Shown: one piece after another, positions 1 through 6,862 of the stretch | How the letters are laid out: each line of letters starts with the position of its first letter | Numbering within the stretch: the first letter of the stretch is position 1 | Source: Methanoregula sp. | Lineage (GTDB): Archaea; Halobacteriota; Methanomicrobia; Methanomicrobiales; Methanospirillaceae | DNA length: 11,537 bases | NCBI GenBank assembly: GCA_013331015.1 | Contig: DUHF01000136.1 | Coordinates: forward strand, 1 to 11,537 | Direction of reading: 5' to 3' | Program-made: the position numbers and the translations under genes | The notes under the pieces: generated by a model | What the model was told of the DNA's origin: nothing | The model's database searches: none | What the model saw: the letters and a program-made list of their open reading frames with translations, nothing else

Positions 1-1797
1 GATTCCATCAGCCAGCTCCGGCACATCGATTTCGCCCTCACGAACTTCATTTCCGAGGCAAAGAACGATGTGCACGAGCTCTCGCTCAATGGGAACATAC
101 GGACCCCGGACGATTCCCGCTTCACCTCCTTTTTAGATGCCGATGAAGCGACCTTTGCCTACGCCATCACCAACGAAGAGCAGGAGATCATCGATATCCT
201 GAAAGGGTACCAGATCTCGCACCCGCATGTCAGTTCGGTGTACATGGGCCGGGAGAACGGGGCGTTCGTTCGCTCGTATCCCCGGGCCCGGCCAACCGCA
301 TACGATCCCCGCGATCGCCCGTGGTACATCCTTGCAAAGGAGCACCCCGGGCAGGTTTCCATGACCGATCCGTACAAGGCGGTCACCACCGATGACGTAA
401 ATATCGGGATCGTCACGCCCCTCCAAACTGCAAACGGGACGATCTATGGTGTTGTCGGGGCCGATATCACGCTTGTGAACCTGACGCGGTATATCGCGTC
501 GGTTGAGCCGGTTGGCAACGGGGAGATGATCCTCACCGACAAGAGTGGCACGATCCTTGCGGCACGGAATCCCGGGTTGCTGTACCAGAACATCAGCGGA
601 ATCCTCGGTGACCAGGCGCAGGTCTTCCTCGCTTCAGGTGAAGGGGTGCTCATCACGAACGGGAGTTACCTGATCTATTATACCTCCCCGGAGCTCGGCT
701 GGAAGATCGGCAGTTTCGTCCCGTTTGCCACCATCGACCAGCAGATCAACAACTCCATCATACGGATCCTCATCTTCGTCCTCATCGCGCTGGTCCTGCT
801 CAGCGTCTTTACTCTCTTTGTCCTCAACAGCACGGTTATCCGGCCGCTTGCCAGCCTCACGGAGGTGAGCCAAAGAATCGCTGATACCGGTGACCTGAAC
901 CAGCAGATCGATACCACCGGGGCCGGGGAGATCGGGACCCTTGCCCACTCTTTTGAAGCCATGGTGGAGAAGATCCGTTCCGAGGAGCAGGGACGCCTCC
1001 AGGCACTCCGCGAACTGGAGACCTACCGCGATCACCTTGAGGATATTGTTGCCGAGCGCACCCGCGAGCTTGAACAGGCAAAGGAGGCTGCCGAATCTGC
1101 CGACCGTCTGAAATCTGCCTTCCTTGCCACCATGTCCCATGAACTCCGCACACCGCTCAACTCCATCATCGGGTTCTCGGGCATCCTTTTGCAGGAACTG
1201 GCCGGGCCGTTGAACGAGGAGCAGAAGAAGCAGCTCGGGATGGTTGCGGACAGTTCAGATCACCTGCTCTCGCTCATCAACGATGTGCTCGACCTCTCCA
1301 AGATCGAGGCCGGGCAACTGAAAATTGCCATCGAGCCGGTCGAGATCCGCCCATCGCTTGAGAAGGTTATCCGTACCGTTAAGCCCCTTGCTGAGGTAAA
1401 ACATCTCGCGCTCGAACTGGATATTGCTCCCGAGGTTGTACGGGTCCGGGCCGACACCCGCCGGGTAGAGCAGGTGCTCCTCAACCTTTTGAGTAATTCC
1501 ATCAAGTTCACCGAACAGGGGCATATCCATATCAGGTGCCGGGCCGAGGGCGATTTCGTAAAAATCAGTGTTGTGGATACCGGGATCGGCATTAAGAAGG
1601 AAGATTTGGAGAAACTCTTCCGGCCGTTCACGCAGGTCGAGACCGGCCTGACCCGGAAGTATGAAGGAACCGGTCTTGGCCTCTCGATCTCAAAGCGGCT
1701 TGTCAGCCTGATGGGCGGTACGATCGCTGTTGAGAGCGAATGGGGTAAAGGCAGCACCTTTGGTTTCACCTTACCCAGGGACAGGGGTTTACCATGA
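1..1797 (+). CDS. Membrane-bound dCache-HAMP sensor histidine kinase (5' end outside window)
   Basis: The frame is open from base 1, so the N-terminus and first membrane helix are missing; the GTG at 70 is only an internal codon. In order: an extracytoplasmic double-Cache sensor (to about base 745, with the RDRPWY signature at 310-327), one hydrophobic helix (about 754-828), a HAMP linker (to about 985), a charged coiled coil, a HisKA dimerisation domain with the phospho-accepting His in SHELRTPL at 1138-1140, and a HATPase_c domain. In the ATPase domain the N box (NLLSNSIKF, from 1483), the G1 box DTGIG (1576) and the G2 box GTGLGL (1666-1683) are intact, so the kinase should be active. It probably senses a small extracellular ligand and passes phosphate to the receivers encoded next. 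The stop overlaps the next start by 4 bases. The ligand cannot be deduced. Confidence 0.93.
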   Translation, partial: DSISQLRHIDFALTNFISEAKNDVHELSLNGNIRTPDDSRFTSFLDADEATFAYAITNEEQEIIDILKGYQISHPHVSSVYMGRENGAFVRSYPRARPTAYDPRDRPWYILAKEHPGQVSMTDPYKAVTTDDVNIGIVTPLQTANGTIYGVVGADITLVNLTRYIASVEPVGNGEMILTDKSGTILAARNPGLLYQNISGILGDQAQVFLASGEGVLITNGSYLIYYTSPELGWKIGSFVPFATIDQQINNSIIRILIFVLIALVLLSVFTLFVLNSTVIRPLASLTEVSQRIADTGDLNQQIDTTGAGEIGTLAHSFEAMVEKIRSEEQGRLQALRELETYRDHLEDIVAERTRELEQAKEAAESADRLKSAFLATMSHELRTPLNSIIGFSGILLQELAGPLNEEQKKQLGMVADSSDHLLSLINDVLDLSKIEAGQLKIAIEPVEIRPSLEKVIRTVKPLAEVKHLALELDIAPEVVRVRADTRRVEQVLLNLLSNSIKFTEQGHIHIRCRAEGDFVKISVVDTGIGIKKEDLEKLFRPFTQVETGLTRKYEGTGLGLSISKRLVSLMGGTIAVESEWGKGSTFGFTLPRDRGLP

Positions 1798-2186
1798 CAA
1801 CGAAGATCCTCTATATCGAAGACAATGACCAGAACTTCTACCTGGTCAACTATATCCTGAGTGCGAAAGGCTATACCGTAACCCGCGGGCATGACGGGAG
1901 GGAGGGGATCGGGCTTGCCACACGGGAGAATCCCGATCTCATCCTCCTGGATATCCAGCTGCCGATCATGGACGGGTACGACACCGCTCGCGAGCTCCGG
2001 AAGATTCCTGATGTCAGTTCGACCCCCATCGTTGCACTCACCTCCTATGCCATGGCCGGCGACCGGGAGAAGGCGCTTGCCGCGGGGTGCACGGGATATA
2101 TCGAGAAGCCCATCAACCCGAAGACCTTCACGGAGCAGATCCAGCAGTACCTGCCAGCCGGTTCCCGGCCGGGAAGTGGTGGATGA
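1794..2186 (+). CDS. Single-domain CheY-like response regulator
   Basis: This 130-residue protein is one receiver domain with no output domain. The acidic pair E9-D10, the phospho-acceptor D53 in LLDIQLP, the switch T83 and K105-P106 are all present, so it should be phosphorylatable. The first residues (TKILYIEDNDQN) resemble receivers that work beside hybrid kinases. ATGA overlaps at both ends couple it to the membrane kinase before it and the receiver-kinase after it, so it probably shuttles phosphate between them or acts by protein contact. There is no DNA-binding domain. The last ten residues are Gly/Pro/Ser-rich and likely disordered. Confidence 0.93.
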   Translation: MTTKILYIEDNDQNFYLVNYILSAKGYTVTRGHDGREGIGLATRENPDLILLDIQLPIMDGYDTARELRKIPDVSSTPIVALTSYAMAGDREKALAAGCTGYIEKPINPKTFTEQIQQYLPAGSRPGSGG

Positions 2187-3412
2187 CCCGGATCCTGATT
2201 GCCGACGATATTGCCACAAACCTCTACCTGCTGGAATCGATCCTGAAAGGGAACGGGTTTGAGGTAACTACTGCGAAAAACGGCAGGGAAGCCCTGGAGA
2301 TTGCCCGGAAATCCCCGCCGGACCTCATCATCACCGATATCCTGATGCCGGTGATGGACGGCTTTGAACTCTGCCGGCTCTGGAGGGCCGATGAACACCT
2401 GAAAAATATCCCGTTCATCGTCTATACGGCAACGTACACCGATCCGAAGGATGAGCAGTTCGTACGAAAACTGGGTGCCGACCGGTTCATTGTCAAACCC
2501 GTAAAGCCAGACCTGCTGGTGCAGGAGATTCGATCGGTTCTTTTGGAGTCGAAGGATAAAGACGGTGTTGCAAAGGGAACCGGCCCGGAGGATACGACCG
2601 GGATCCTGCAGGAATATAACGAGGTGCTCTTCCGCAAGCTCGAGAAGAAGGTGATGCAGCTCGAAGAAGAGATTGTCGTGCGCAAGGAAGCAGAGCAGCA
2701 GCGGGAAGCCGTGATTAAAGAACTCAAACTGAAGAACGCGGAGCTGGCCCGGTTCACGTATACCGTCTCCCACGAGCTCAAAAGCCCGCTCATCACCATC
2801 CAGGGATTCGCCGGGCTTATCGAAGAGGAGATGGCAAAAGGGGAGGAGAATCCCGAACTGAAAAACCATGTCCGCCGCATCACTTCAGCGGTAGATACGC
2901 TCGATACGCTCCTCTCAGATCTCCTCAGCCTGTCCCGGGCAGGAAAGAGTATCAACACGCCAAAACCCGTTAATTTCGGCAGCCTCGTTACCGAATCACT
3001 GGATCTCTATTCCCGTGTCCTTGCAGAGAACAGGATCCGGGTTGAGGTGGATCCGGAATTTCCCCGCGTGAACGCAGACCCAGCCCGGATCCGGGAGGTT
3101 TTGGCAAACCTCATCGAGAATGCCATCAAGTACCGGGGTGACCGGCCCGACCCGGTCATAAAAATTGGCGTTGAAACCGGCGGGGACGAACCGGTCTTCT
3201 TTGTTGCTGACAATGGTATTGGAATCGAGCCCCGGTACCTTGAGCGGGTCTTCAACCTCTTCGAGAAACTTGACGGGACTACGGAAGGGACCGGTATCGG
3301 GCTTGCCATCGTGCAGCGGATCATCGAAGCCCATGGCGGGAGAGTATGGGCAGAGTCGGAAGGCGAGGGGAAGGGTACGACGTTCCGGTTCACGCTGCCG
3401 GGGGCGGTATGA
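2183..3412 (+). CDS. Soluble receiver-histidine kinase fusion
   Basis: The start chosen is the ATG at 2183, overlapping the previous stop as ATGA. The frame is open upstream to 2087, but that would add 32 residues of unlikely sequence before the receiver. The protein has 409 residues: a receiver (1-120; D8-D9, phospho-acceptor D52, T82, K105-P106), a coiled coil (about 140-185), HisKA with H197 in VSHELKSPL, and HATPase_c with N309/N313, the G1 box DNGIG (343-347) and the G2 box GTGIGLAIV (369-377). It lacks membrane segments and a sensor domain, so its input is presumably phosphorylation of the receiver by the upstream kinase. Its last ~45 codons are the intact counterpart of three broken kinase tails further right in the window. 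Confidence 0.93.
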   Translation: MTRILIADDIATNLYLLESILKGNGFEVTTAKNGREALEIARKSPPDLIITDILMPVMDGFELCRLWRADEHLKNIPFIVYTATYTDPKDEQFVRKLGADRFIVKPVKPDLLVQEIRSVLLESKDKDGVAKGTGPEDTTGILQEYNEVLFRKLEKKVMQLEEEIVVRKEAEQQREAVIKELKLKNAELARFTYTVSHELKSPLITIQGFAGLIEEEMAKGEENPELKNHVRRITSAVDTLDTLLSDLLSLSRAGKSINTPKPVNFGSLVTESLDLYSRVLAENRIRVEVDPEFPRVNADPARIREVLANLIENAIKYRGDRPDPVIKIGVETGGDEPVFFVADNGIGIEPRYLERVFNLFEKLDGTTEGTGIGLAIVQRIIEAHGGRVWAESEGEGKGTTFRFTLPGAV

Positions 3413-3583
3413 GCCGCGTGATGTAAAGGTCAACTTCAGGGAAACGAGTATCCTTTTTCAAAAACGAACACATCATCACGTGCAATACCGGTATGCTGCA
3501 CGCATTCGGTGAAAATGATCGTGCATCACCCGATGCTGTTGCACGAGTGAGCATAGATTCCCCGTTTTGATTTTTTTATGGGT
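3413..3583. other. Convergent intergenic region with repeated GTGCA/TGCAC arms
   Basis: This is the gap between the receiver-kinase and the oppositely oriented ATPase. It has no credible gene. It holds two imperfect inverted repeats: GTGCA (3480-3484) with TGCAC (3497-3501) around the perfect palindrome ATACCGGTAT (3485-3494), and TCGTGCA (3519-3525) with TGCACGA (3540-3546). Either could fold in RNA or be a protein site; the role is unknown. Confidence 0.5.
3565..3577 (+). terminator. T-rich terminator of the phosphorelay operon
   Basis: TTTT at 3565-3568 and seven T at 3571-3577 lie about 150 bases after the stop of the + strand operon. Oligo-T runs on the coding strand are the usual archaeal termination signal. 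The run also sits just before the convergent ATPase stop, where read-through would be antisense to that gene. Confidence 0.5.
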
Positions 3584-4855
3584 TCAATCGGTTCCCAGAA
3601 GGTATTTCCAGGCCGGAATGATCCGCACCCCGTCCTTTTCCCCCTCTCCCTCTGTGGTGAGGAGATATCCGTCTGTTGTTGTATGGCTGAATTTTTCCCT
3701 GAATTTTTGGACCTGTTTCACCTCGTTCTCGTTCTGTTTCACTTCAATGGCAACCAGCCCTTCTTCGCTCTCCATGACAAAGTCGACTTCAAAGCTGTTG
3801 CGGTAAAAAAATCTTGCACCCGTCTCGCAGGCAACAAGGTTCTCCAGCATGAACGGCAGGATCCGGTCCAGGTTATGGTTCAGGGCAAACACAAGGTTCG
3901 GGCTGGTAAAATAGACCTTCTTCATCTTTCTCATGCTTGCAAGGGCGCCTCCCCGGTAATTGTACACGAACCGGATGAGCAGCCCGTATTCCAGGTACTC
4001 GAAATAGTTTGCAACGGTCCTCTGGTCCCGGCCAAGGTTTTTTGCAATTTCACTGTACCTGACGATCATGCCGGGATTTTTCCCGATTAAGGCAATGATC
4101 GTCCTGAGCAGTTCAATGTCCTTTATCCCGAATTCCTCAGGAAGATCCCGGTAGATCACCCGCTCGATGATAGTGTTCTGGAGATATTTTTTTGCAAACG
4201 CCTCATTGGTTTCCCGGGCCAGTTCCGGGAACTGCCCGTACTTGAGGTATCGGTAAAAAAGGGGGAGGATCTCCCGTTTATGGAGATCCGGATCCTTCTT
4301 TATGCTCCCGGTCTTTTTGCCATTGAGCTCGAGGAACTCTTCAAACGAGAGAGGCGGTAAGGTAAAATCAAGGATCCTGCCGGCAAGGCTCTCCGTTGAT
4401 CGTTTTCTCAAACCTGCCGATGCCGAACCTGACAGGAAAAACCGGATGTCCGGGTAGAGATCATAATATGTTTTTATGGTATTTTCCCAGCCGTCCTGTT
4501 TCTGGATTTCATCGAAGAACAGGTAGACCGGCCCGTCCGCGTTCTCGATCGTGCTGTGCAGGATCAGTTTCTGGTACGTCTCGAGCACGTCTTTTATCCC
4601 AAATGTTGCGTCATCAAACGAGAAATACAGGATATGCCGGGGATTGACGGTTTTTAATAACTGTTCGATAACCTGCATCATCAGGGTGGTCTTTCCCACC
4701 CGCCTCAGGCCATAGATGAGAAGTATCTGGCGCCGTTGTATGCAGGGTTCAACCGAGGAATAGAGTCTTCTCCGGTACTCCTGCGTCCATCCCGGGGGTA
4801 CCCCCTCTTTTGTCCACCAGGGGTTGAACCGTTCCAGCTCCTCGATTGGCACCAT
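3584..4855 (-). CDS. AAA ATPase with winged-helix and DUF4143 PD-(D/E)XK-like domain
   Basis: This 423-residue protein is a stand-alone ATPase of the AAA_14/DUF4143 type. Near the N-terminus is an NPWW motif (11-14). The Walker A is GLRRVGKTT (49-57), the Walker B YLFFDEIQ (111-118, D115/E116), and a sensor-1-like SGS lies at 142-144. Residues 245-300 read as a winged helix. The C-terminal domain keeps E339, D358 (EVDFV) and the E371-V-K373 pair, the spacing of a PD-(D/E)XK nuclease fold. The start is supported by AAGGAG at 4861-4866, five bases before the ATG. The family is common in archaea and its biological role is not settled; mobile or defence-like behaviour is inference. The gene looks more AT-rich than the kinases and points against them, which suggests acquisition. 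Confidence 0.9.
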   Translation of the reverse strand: MVPIEELERFNPWWTKEGVPPGWTQEYRRRLYSSVEPCIQRRQILLIYGLRRVGKTTLMMQVIEQLLKTVNPRHILYFSFDDATFGIKDVLETYQKLILHSTIENADGPVYLFFDEIQKQDGWENTIKTYYDLYPDIRFFLSGSASAGLRKRSTESLAGRILDFTLPPLSFEEFLELNGKKTGSIKKDPDLHKREILPLFYRYLKYGQFPELARETNEAFAKKYLQNTIIERVIYRDLPEEFGIKDIELLRTIIALIGKNPGMIVRYSEIAKNLGRDQRTVANYFEYLEYGLLIRFVYNYRGGALASMRKMKKVYFTSPNLVFALNHNLDRILPFMLENLVACETGARFFYRNSFEVDFVMESEEGLVAIEVKQNENEVKQVQKFREKFSHTTTDGYLLTTEGEGEKDGVRIIPAWKYLLGTD

Positions 4856-4860
4856 GATTA

Positions 4861-4866
4861 CTCCTT
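4861..4866 (-). promoter_or_regulatory. Shine-Dalgarno site of the first ATPase
   Basis: On the minus strand this reads AAGGAG, five bases before the ATG at 4855, and fixes the start. The second ATPase has no such site. Confidence 0.7.
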
Positions 4867-4910
4867 GATGTCATAATTATTTGAAAGTTATGACGCCCGG
4901 ATGTCATAAC
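4867..4910 (-). promoter_or_regulatory. Operator-like repeats upstream of the first ATPase
   Basis: GATGTCATAA occurs at 4867-4876 and again at 4900-4909, exactly 33 bp apart. An inverted half-site GTTATGAC lies between them at 4887-4894 and forms a perfect 8-bp inverted repeat with GTCATAAC at 4903-4910. The two direct copies begin 12 and 45 bases upstream of the ATG. An AT-rich stretch between them (4877-4886) could be a TATA element. The arrangement fits a repressor that covers the promoter, perhaps the ATPase itself through its winged helix, but the binding protein is not known. Confidence 0.6.
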
Positions 4911-4922
4911 TTTTGTTAATGC

Positions 4923-5096
4923 ATGTGCAGGCACGACCGCTGGAAGGATGCCGGACAGGTGGGTAATGGCACCGGCATCGGCCTTGCCATCGTAAAGCGG
5001 ATCATCGAGGTCCATGGCGGAAAGATATGGGCGGAATCCGAAGGTGTCGGCAAGGGCGCGACGTTCCGGTTCACGCTGCCAGGTGTACCGGAATAA
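4923..5096 (+). pseudogene. Histidine-kinase C-terminal remnant (tail B)
   Basis: A short open frame of 57 codons starts at ATG 4923. From 4968 it matches the end of a HATPase_c domain: GTGIGLAIVKRIIEVHGG, then KIWAESEGVGKGATFRFTLP and a stop at 5094-5096. It lacks the receiver, the HisKA domain and the N and G1 boxes, so it cannot be a kinase. Codon by codon it aligns without gaps to the end of the intact kinase stopping at 3412, with many silent differences, so it came from a paralogue or an old copy. The first 15 codons (to about 4967) do not resemble the kinase. It sits between the promoter of the first ATPase and the 3' end of the second. Confidence 0.8.
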
Positions 5097-5120
5097 TCCC
5101 TGGATCCAGCCCAATCCTGA

Positions 5121-6413
5121 TCAGGGTTCGTTCATGAGCAGCCATTTCCAGAGCGGGATGCAGTGGATCCCGCCTGCTTCCTGTTCCAGGTCCCGGGTGA
5201 TCAAGATCCGTTTTTGGACTTTGCCCGCGTGTTTTGATAAAAATTCACGAAGTCCGGCATACTCTCGTTCATCCGGCGTGTCGGTGTACGAGACGTTGAT
5301 TGCGTCAAGGGTACCGTCCGGGTTTTTTATCACGAAATCCACCTCGTGCTTTCCGCTCCAGTAATACGGTTCGGCGCCCTGCCTGAGAAGCTGGATAAAA
5401 ACAAGGTTCTCGGCAAGCAGTCCGGCATCTGGAGAGAACGTGAACGATACTGCGTTTCTCAGGCCATTGTCTATTGCGAAGATCTTCCGGTTGTTCCGGC
5501 TCTGGGTCTTTAATGAGTACGAAAAGAACGGGACCTCATACAGTACCCCGGCAGCTCCCGCATAGCTGATATATTCCTTAAGGGTAGCAAAATCGAGCCC
5601 GGATTGTTTTTGCAGCTGCTGGTAGGAGTACGGGCGGGTGATATTCGAGAAAAGGTATACCAGGATGTCTTTTAACGCCCTCACATGTCGTACGCGGTTT
5701 GAGAGGATGATGTCGCGATAGACGATGCTGTCATAATACGACCGGAGGTACTCGGTCCTCAGGACCTGGTCCTTCTGGAGCACGACCCGGGGGAACCCTC
5801 CATTCCGGAGATATTCGGCCAGGTGGTTCATGACTTTGAATTTCTGTGCAGCCAGTGCCAGGGGATCGTTTGGGACCGTGAACCGGTGAAAACGAAGGTA
5901 CTCGGCAAAGTCCAGGGGGTATACTGTGACCGCGAAGTACCTCCCGGCAAGCAGCGCTGCAAGGTTTCCCTCGATAAGCGAAGATGACGAGCCGGAGATT
6001 ATCAGCTTCACACTCCCGCGATCGTATAGTGCCTTGATGTGCCGCTCCCATCCCGGGACACCCTGGATCTCATCAAATATCAGGTAAACTTCATCATCAC
6101 CGCAGACCTCGGCCCGGTATACGGACAGGATTTCTGCGAAGGGATCGTCAAGGAAAGAAAAGTCCGGCTCATCGAAATTGACGAAAAGAATGTTTTTTGC
6201 AGGGATCCTCTCATGCCGGATGAAGTGATCGATCGTCTGGTAGAGCAGCGTGGTCTTTCCGGCGCGCCGGACCCCGGCAATAACAATGATCTCACCGGTT
6301 GTTGCGTAGTGCCGGATTCTCGAAAGATAGGTATCGCGGGGTATTCCTCCCGGTACGGATTCGCCATACCACCAGGGGTTCAGCCGGATGAGGGCTTCAA
6401 GGGTGCCGGGCAT
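5121..6413 (-). CDS. Second AAA ATPase with DUF4143 domain, nuclease motif altered
   Basis: I place the start at the ATG at 6413, giving 430 residues. The frame can extend to a TTG at 6440, but the ATG puts the NPWW motif at residue 12, matching the first ATPase (residue 11). The Walker A is GVRRAGKTT (47-55), the Walker B YLIFDEIQ (110-117), and SGSSSS follows at 140-145. In the C-terminal DUF4143 domain E335 (LAENLV) and D359 (EVDFV) remain, but the expected E-x-K is N373-V-S375, so nuclease activity is doubtful. It is a diverged relative of the neighbouring ATPase, not a recent copy. No Shine-Dalgarno precedes the ATG; the transcript may be leaderless. The stop lies 24 bases from kinase tail B. 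Confidence 0.88.
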   Translation of the reverse strand: MPGTLEALIRLNPWWYGESVPGGIPRDTYLSRIRHYATTGEIIVIAGVRRAGKTTLLYQTIDHFIRHERIPAKNILFVNFDEPDFSFLDDPFAEILSVYRAEVCGDDEVYLIFDEIQGVPGWERHIKALYDRGSVKLIISGSSSSLIEGNLAALLAGRYFAVTVYPLDFAEYLRFHRFTVPNDPLALAAQKFKVMNHLAEYLRNGGFPRVVLQKDQVLRTEYLRSYYDSIVYRDIILSNRVRHVRALKDILVYLFSNITRPYSYQQLQKQSGLDFATLKEYISYAGAAGVLYEVPFFSYSLKTQSRNNRKIFAIDNGLRNAVSFTFSPDAGLLAENLVFIQLLRQGAEPYYWSGKHEVDFVIKNPDGTLDAINVSYTDTPDEREYAGLREFLSKHAGKVQKRILITRDLEQEAGGIHCIPLWKWLLMNEP

Positions 6414-6422
6414 TGATTTCAA

Positions 6423-6469
6423 TTGATCGTAATCAATCAAAAATCTTTCTTTAGCACGATCATAATCAA
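6423..6469 (-). promoter_or_regulatory. Operator-like repeats upstream of the second ATPase
   Basis: GATCGTAATCAA (6425-6436) and GATCATAATCAA (6458-6469) form a direct repeat with one mismatch, 33 bp apart, starting 12 and 45 bases upstream of the ATG at 6413. The proximal copy is part of the palindrome TTGAT-CGTA-ATCAA (6423-6436). Spacing and position match those upstream of the first ATPase, although the repeat sequence differs. It is probably a regulator site; the regulator is unknown. Confidence 0.58.
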
Positions 6470-6520
6470 ACTAAACCCCTTTACCGTTTGCCGTTCTCCC
6501 GACCGGAAGGATATCATTTA

Positions 6521-6539
6521 CGCGGTATCACAAACCGCG
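6521..6539. repeat. Small inverted repeat
   Basis: CGCGGT (6521-6526) and ACCGCG (6534-6539) could form a 6-bp stem with a 7-base loop. It lies between the ATPase promoter region and kinase tail C. The role is unknown and it may be chance. Confidence 0.3.
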
Positions 6540-6571
6540 AACCCTCCGGTGATCTGCCGGGCCCGATTTTC

Positions 6572-6706
6572 ACGGGTACGAGCATCGGTCTTTTTACTGT
6601 TGAGCGGATCATCGAAGCCCACGGCGGGAGTGTATGCGCAGAGTCGGAAGGTGCAGGGAAGGGCTCGACATTCCGGTTCACGCTGCCCGGACCGGCTGCA
6701 ATATAA
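6572..6706 (+). pseudogene. Histidine-kinase C-terminal remnant (tail C)
   Basis: From 6572 the frame reads TGTSIGLFTVERIIEAHGG, then SVCAESEGAGKGSTFRFTLP and a stop at 6704-6706. This is the G2 box to C-terminus of a HATPase_c domain, with the G2 glycine changed to Ser and AIV changed to FTV. The frame is open back to an ATG at 6488, but that upstream part has no kinase similarity. All catalytic domains are missing. The last part (6622-6680) is nearly identical to tail D on the far side of the toxin-antitoxin pair. Both carry Cys where the intact kinase and tail B have Trp, so C and D share a recent origin. Confidence 0.8.
6622..6680 (+). repeat. 59-bp direct repeat, left copy
   Basis: Matches 7577-7635 at 58 of 59 positions, with the single difference at 6631 (T) versus 7586 (A); the 49 bases from 6632 are identical. 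It lies inside kinase tail C. The two copies, 955 bp apart, bracket the toxin-antitoxin unit. Confidence 0.9.
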
Positions 6707-6763
6707 TCGATACGGTTTGTAATGATTGTCCGGTGTGGGCGGGGAACGGTACTATTCTCCCGT

Positions 6764-6771
6764 TATTTTTC
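6764..6771 (+). terminator. T-run downstream of kinase tail C
   Basis: A short T-rich run (TTATTTTT) lies about 60 bases after the stop of tail C, followed by a GC-containing stretch. It could be the terminator the ancestral kinase gene used. Evidence is composition only. Confidence 0.25.
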
Positions 6772-6796
6772 CGTGAAAGGACAATGTCAGGGTACC

Positions 6797-6862
6797 TTAG
6801 GATTCGTTCATGACAATGATTCTGCCCGGTGCCGGTTTGATCCAGAACGGATCACTGCTCAT
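6797..6862 (-). CDS. Possible 21-residue micro-ORF overlapping the toxin 3' end
   Basis: An ATG at 6862 lies inside the last codons of the toxin gene (ATGAGCAGTGA, an 11-base overlap) and opens a frame reading SSDPFWIKPAPGRIIVMNES before a TAA. I do not recognise it. The residues look protein-like (a Trp, Pro pairs, a hydrophobic run) and the ending VMNES resembles LLMNEP, the end of the second ATPase. It may be a tiny translationally coupled gene, the remnant of a larger gene, or chance. Confidence 0.22.
   Translation of the reverse strand: MSSDPFWIKPAPGRIIVMNES

Noticed and set aside
1260..2219. 319-codon open frame on the minus strand
   Set aside because: It lies wholly antisense to the kinase and receiver genes, whose motifs are intact; its own product is Arg/Ser/Pro-rich with no recognisable domain, as expected from GC-rich antisense sequence.
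2045..2869. 274-codon open frame on the minus strand
   Set aside because: Antisense to the receiver-kinase with clear functional motifs; no domain and no ribosome site seen.
3410..3427. ATGA-type start of a further gene after the receiver-kinase
   Set aside because: The frame stops after five codons (M-S-R-V-M), so it is only a chance match to the overlap pattern used elsewhere in the operon.
3578..4090. 170-codon open frame on the plus strand over the first ATPase
   Set aside because: It is the complement of the ATPase C-terminal region, whose D, E-V-K residues identify the true frame.
6414..6440. Nine-residue N-terminal extension of the second ATPase from TTG
   Set aside because: The ATG at 6413 aligns the NPWW motif with the first ATPase, and the extension would cover the operator-like palindrome.
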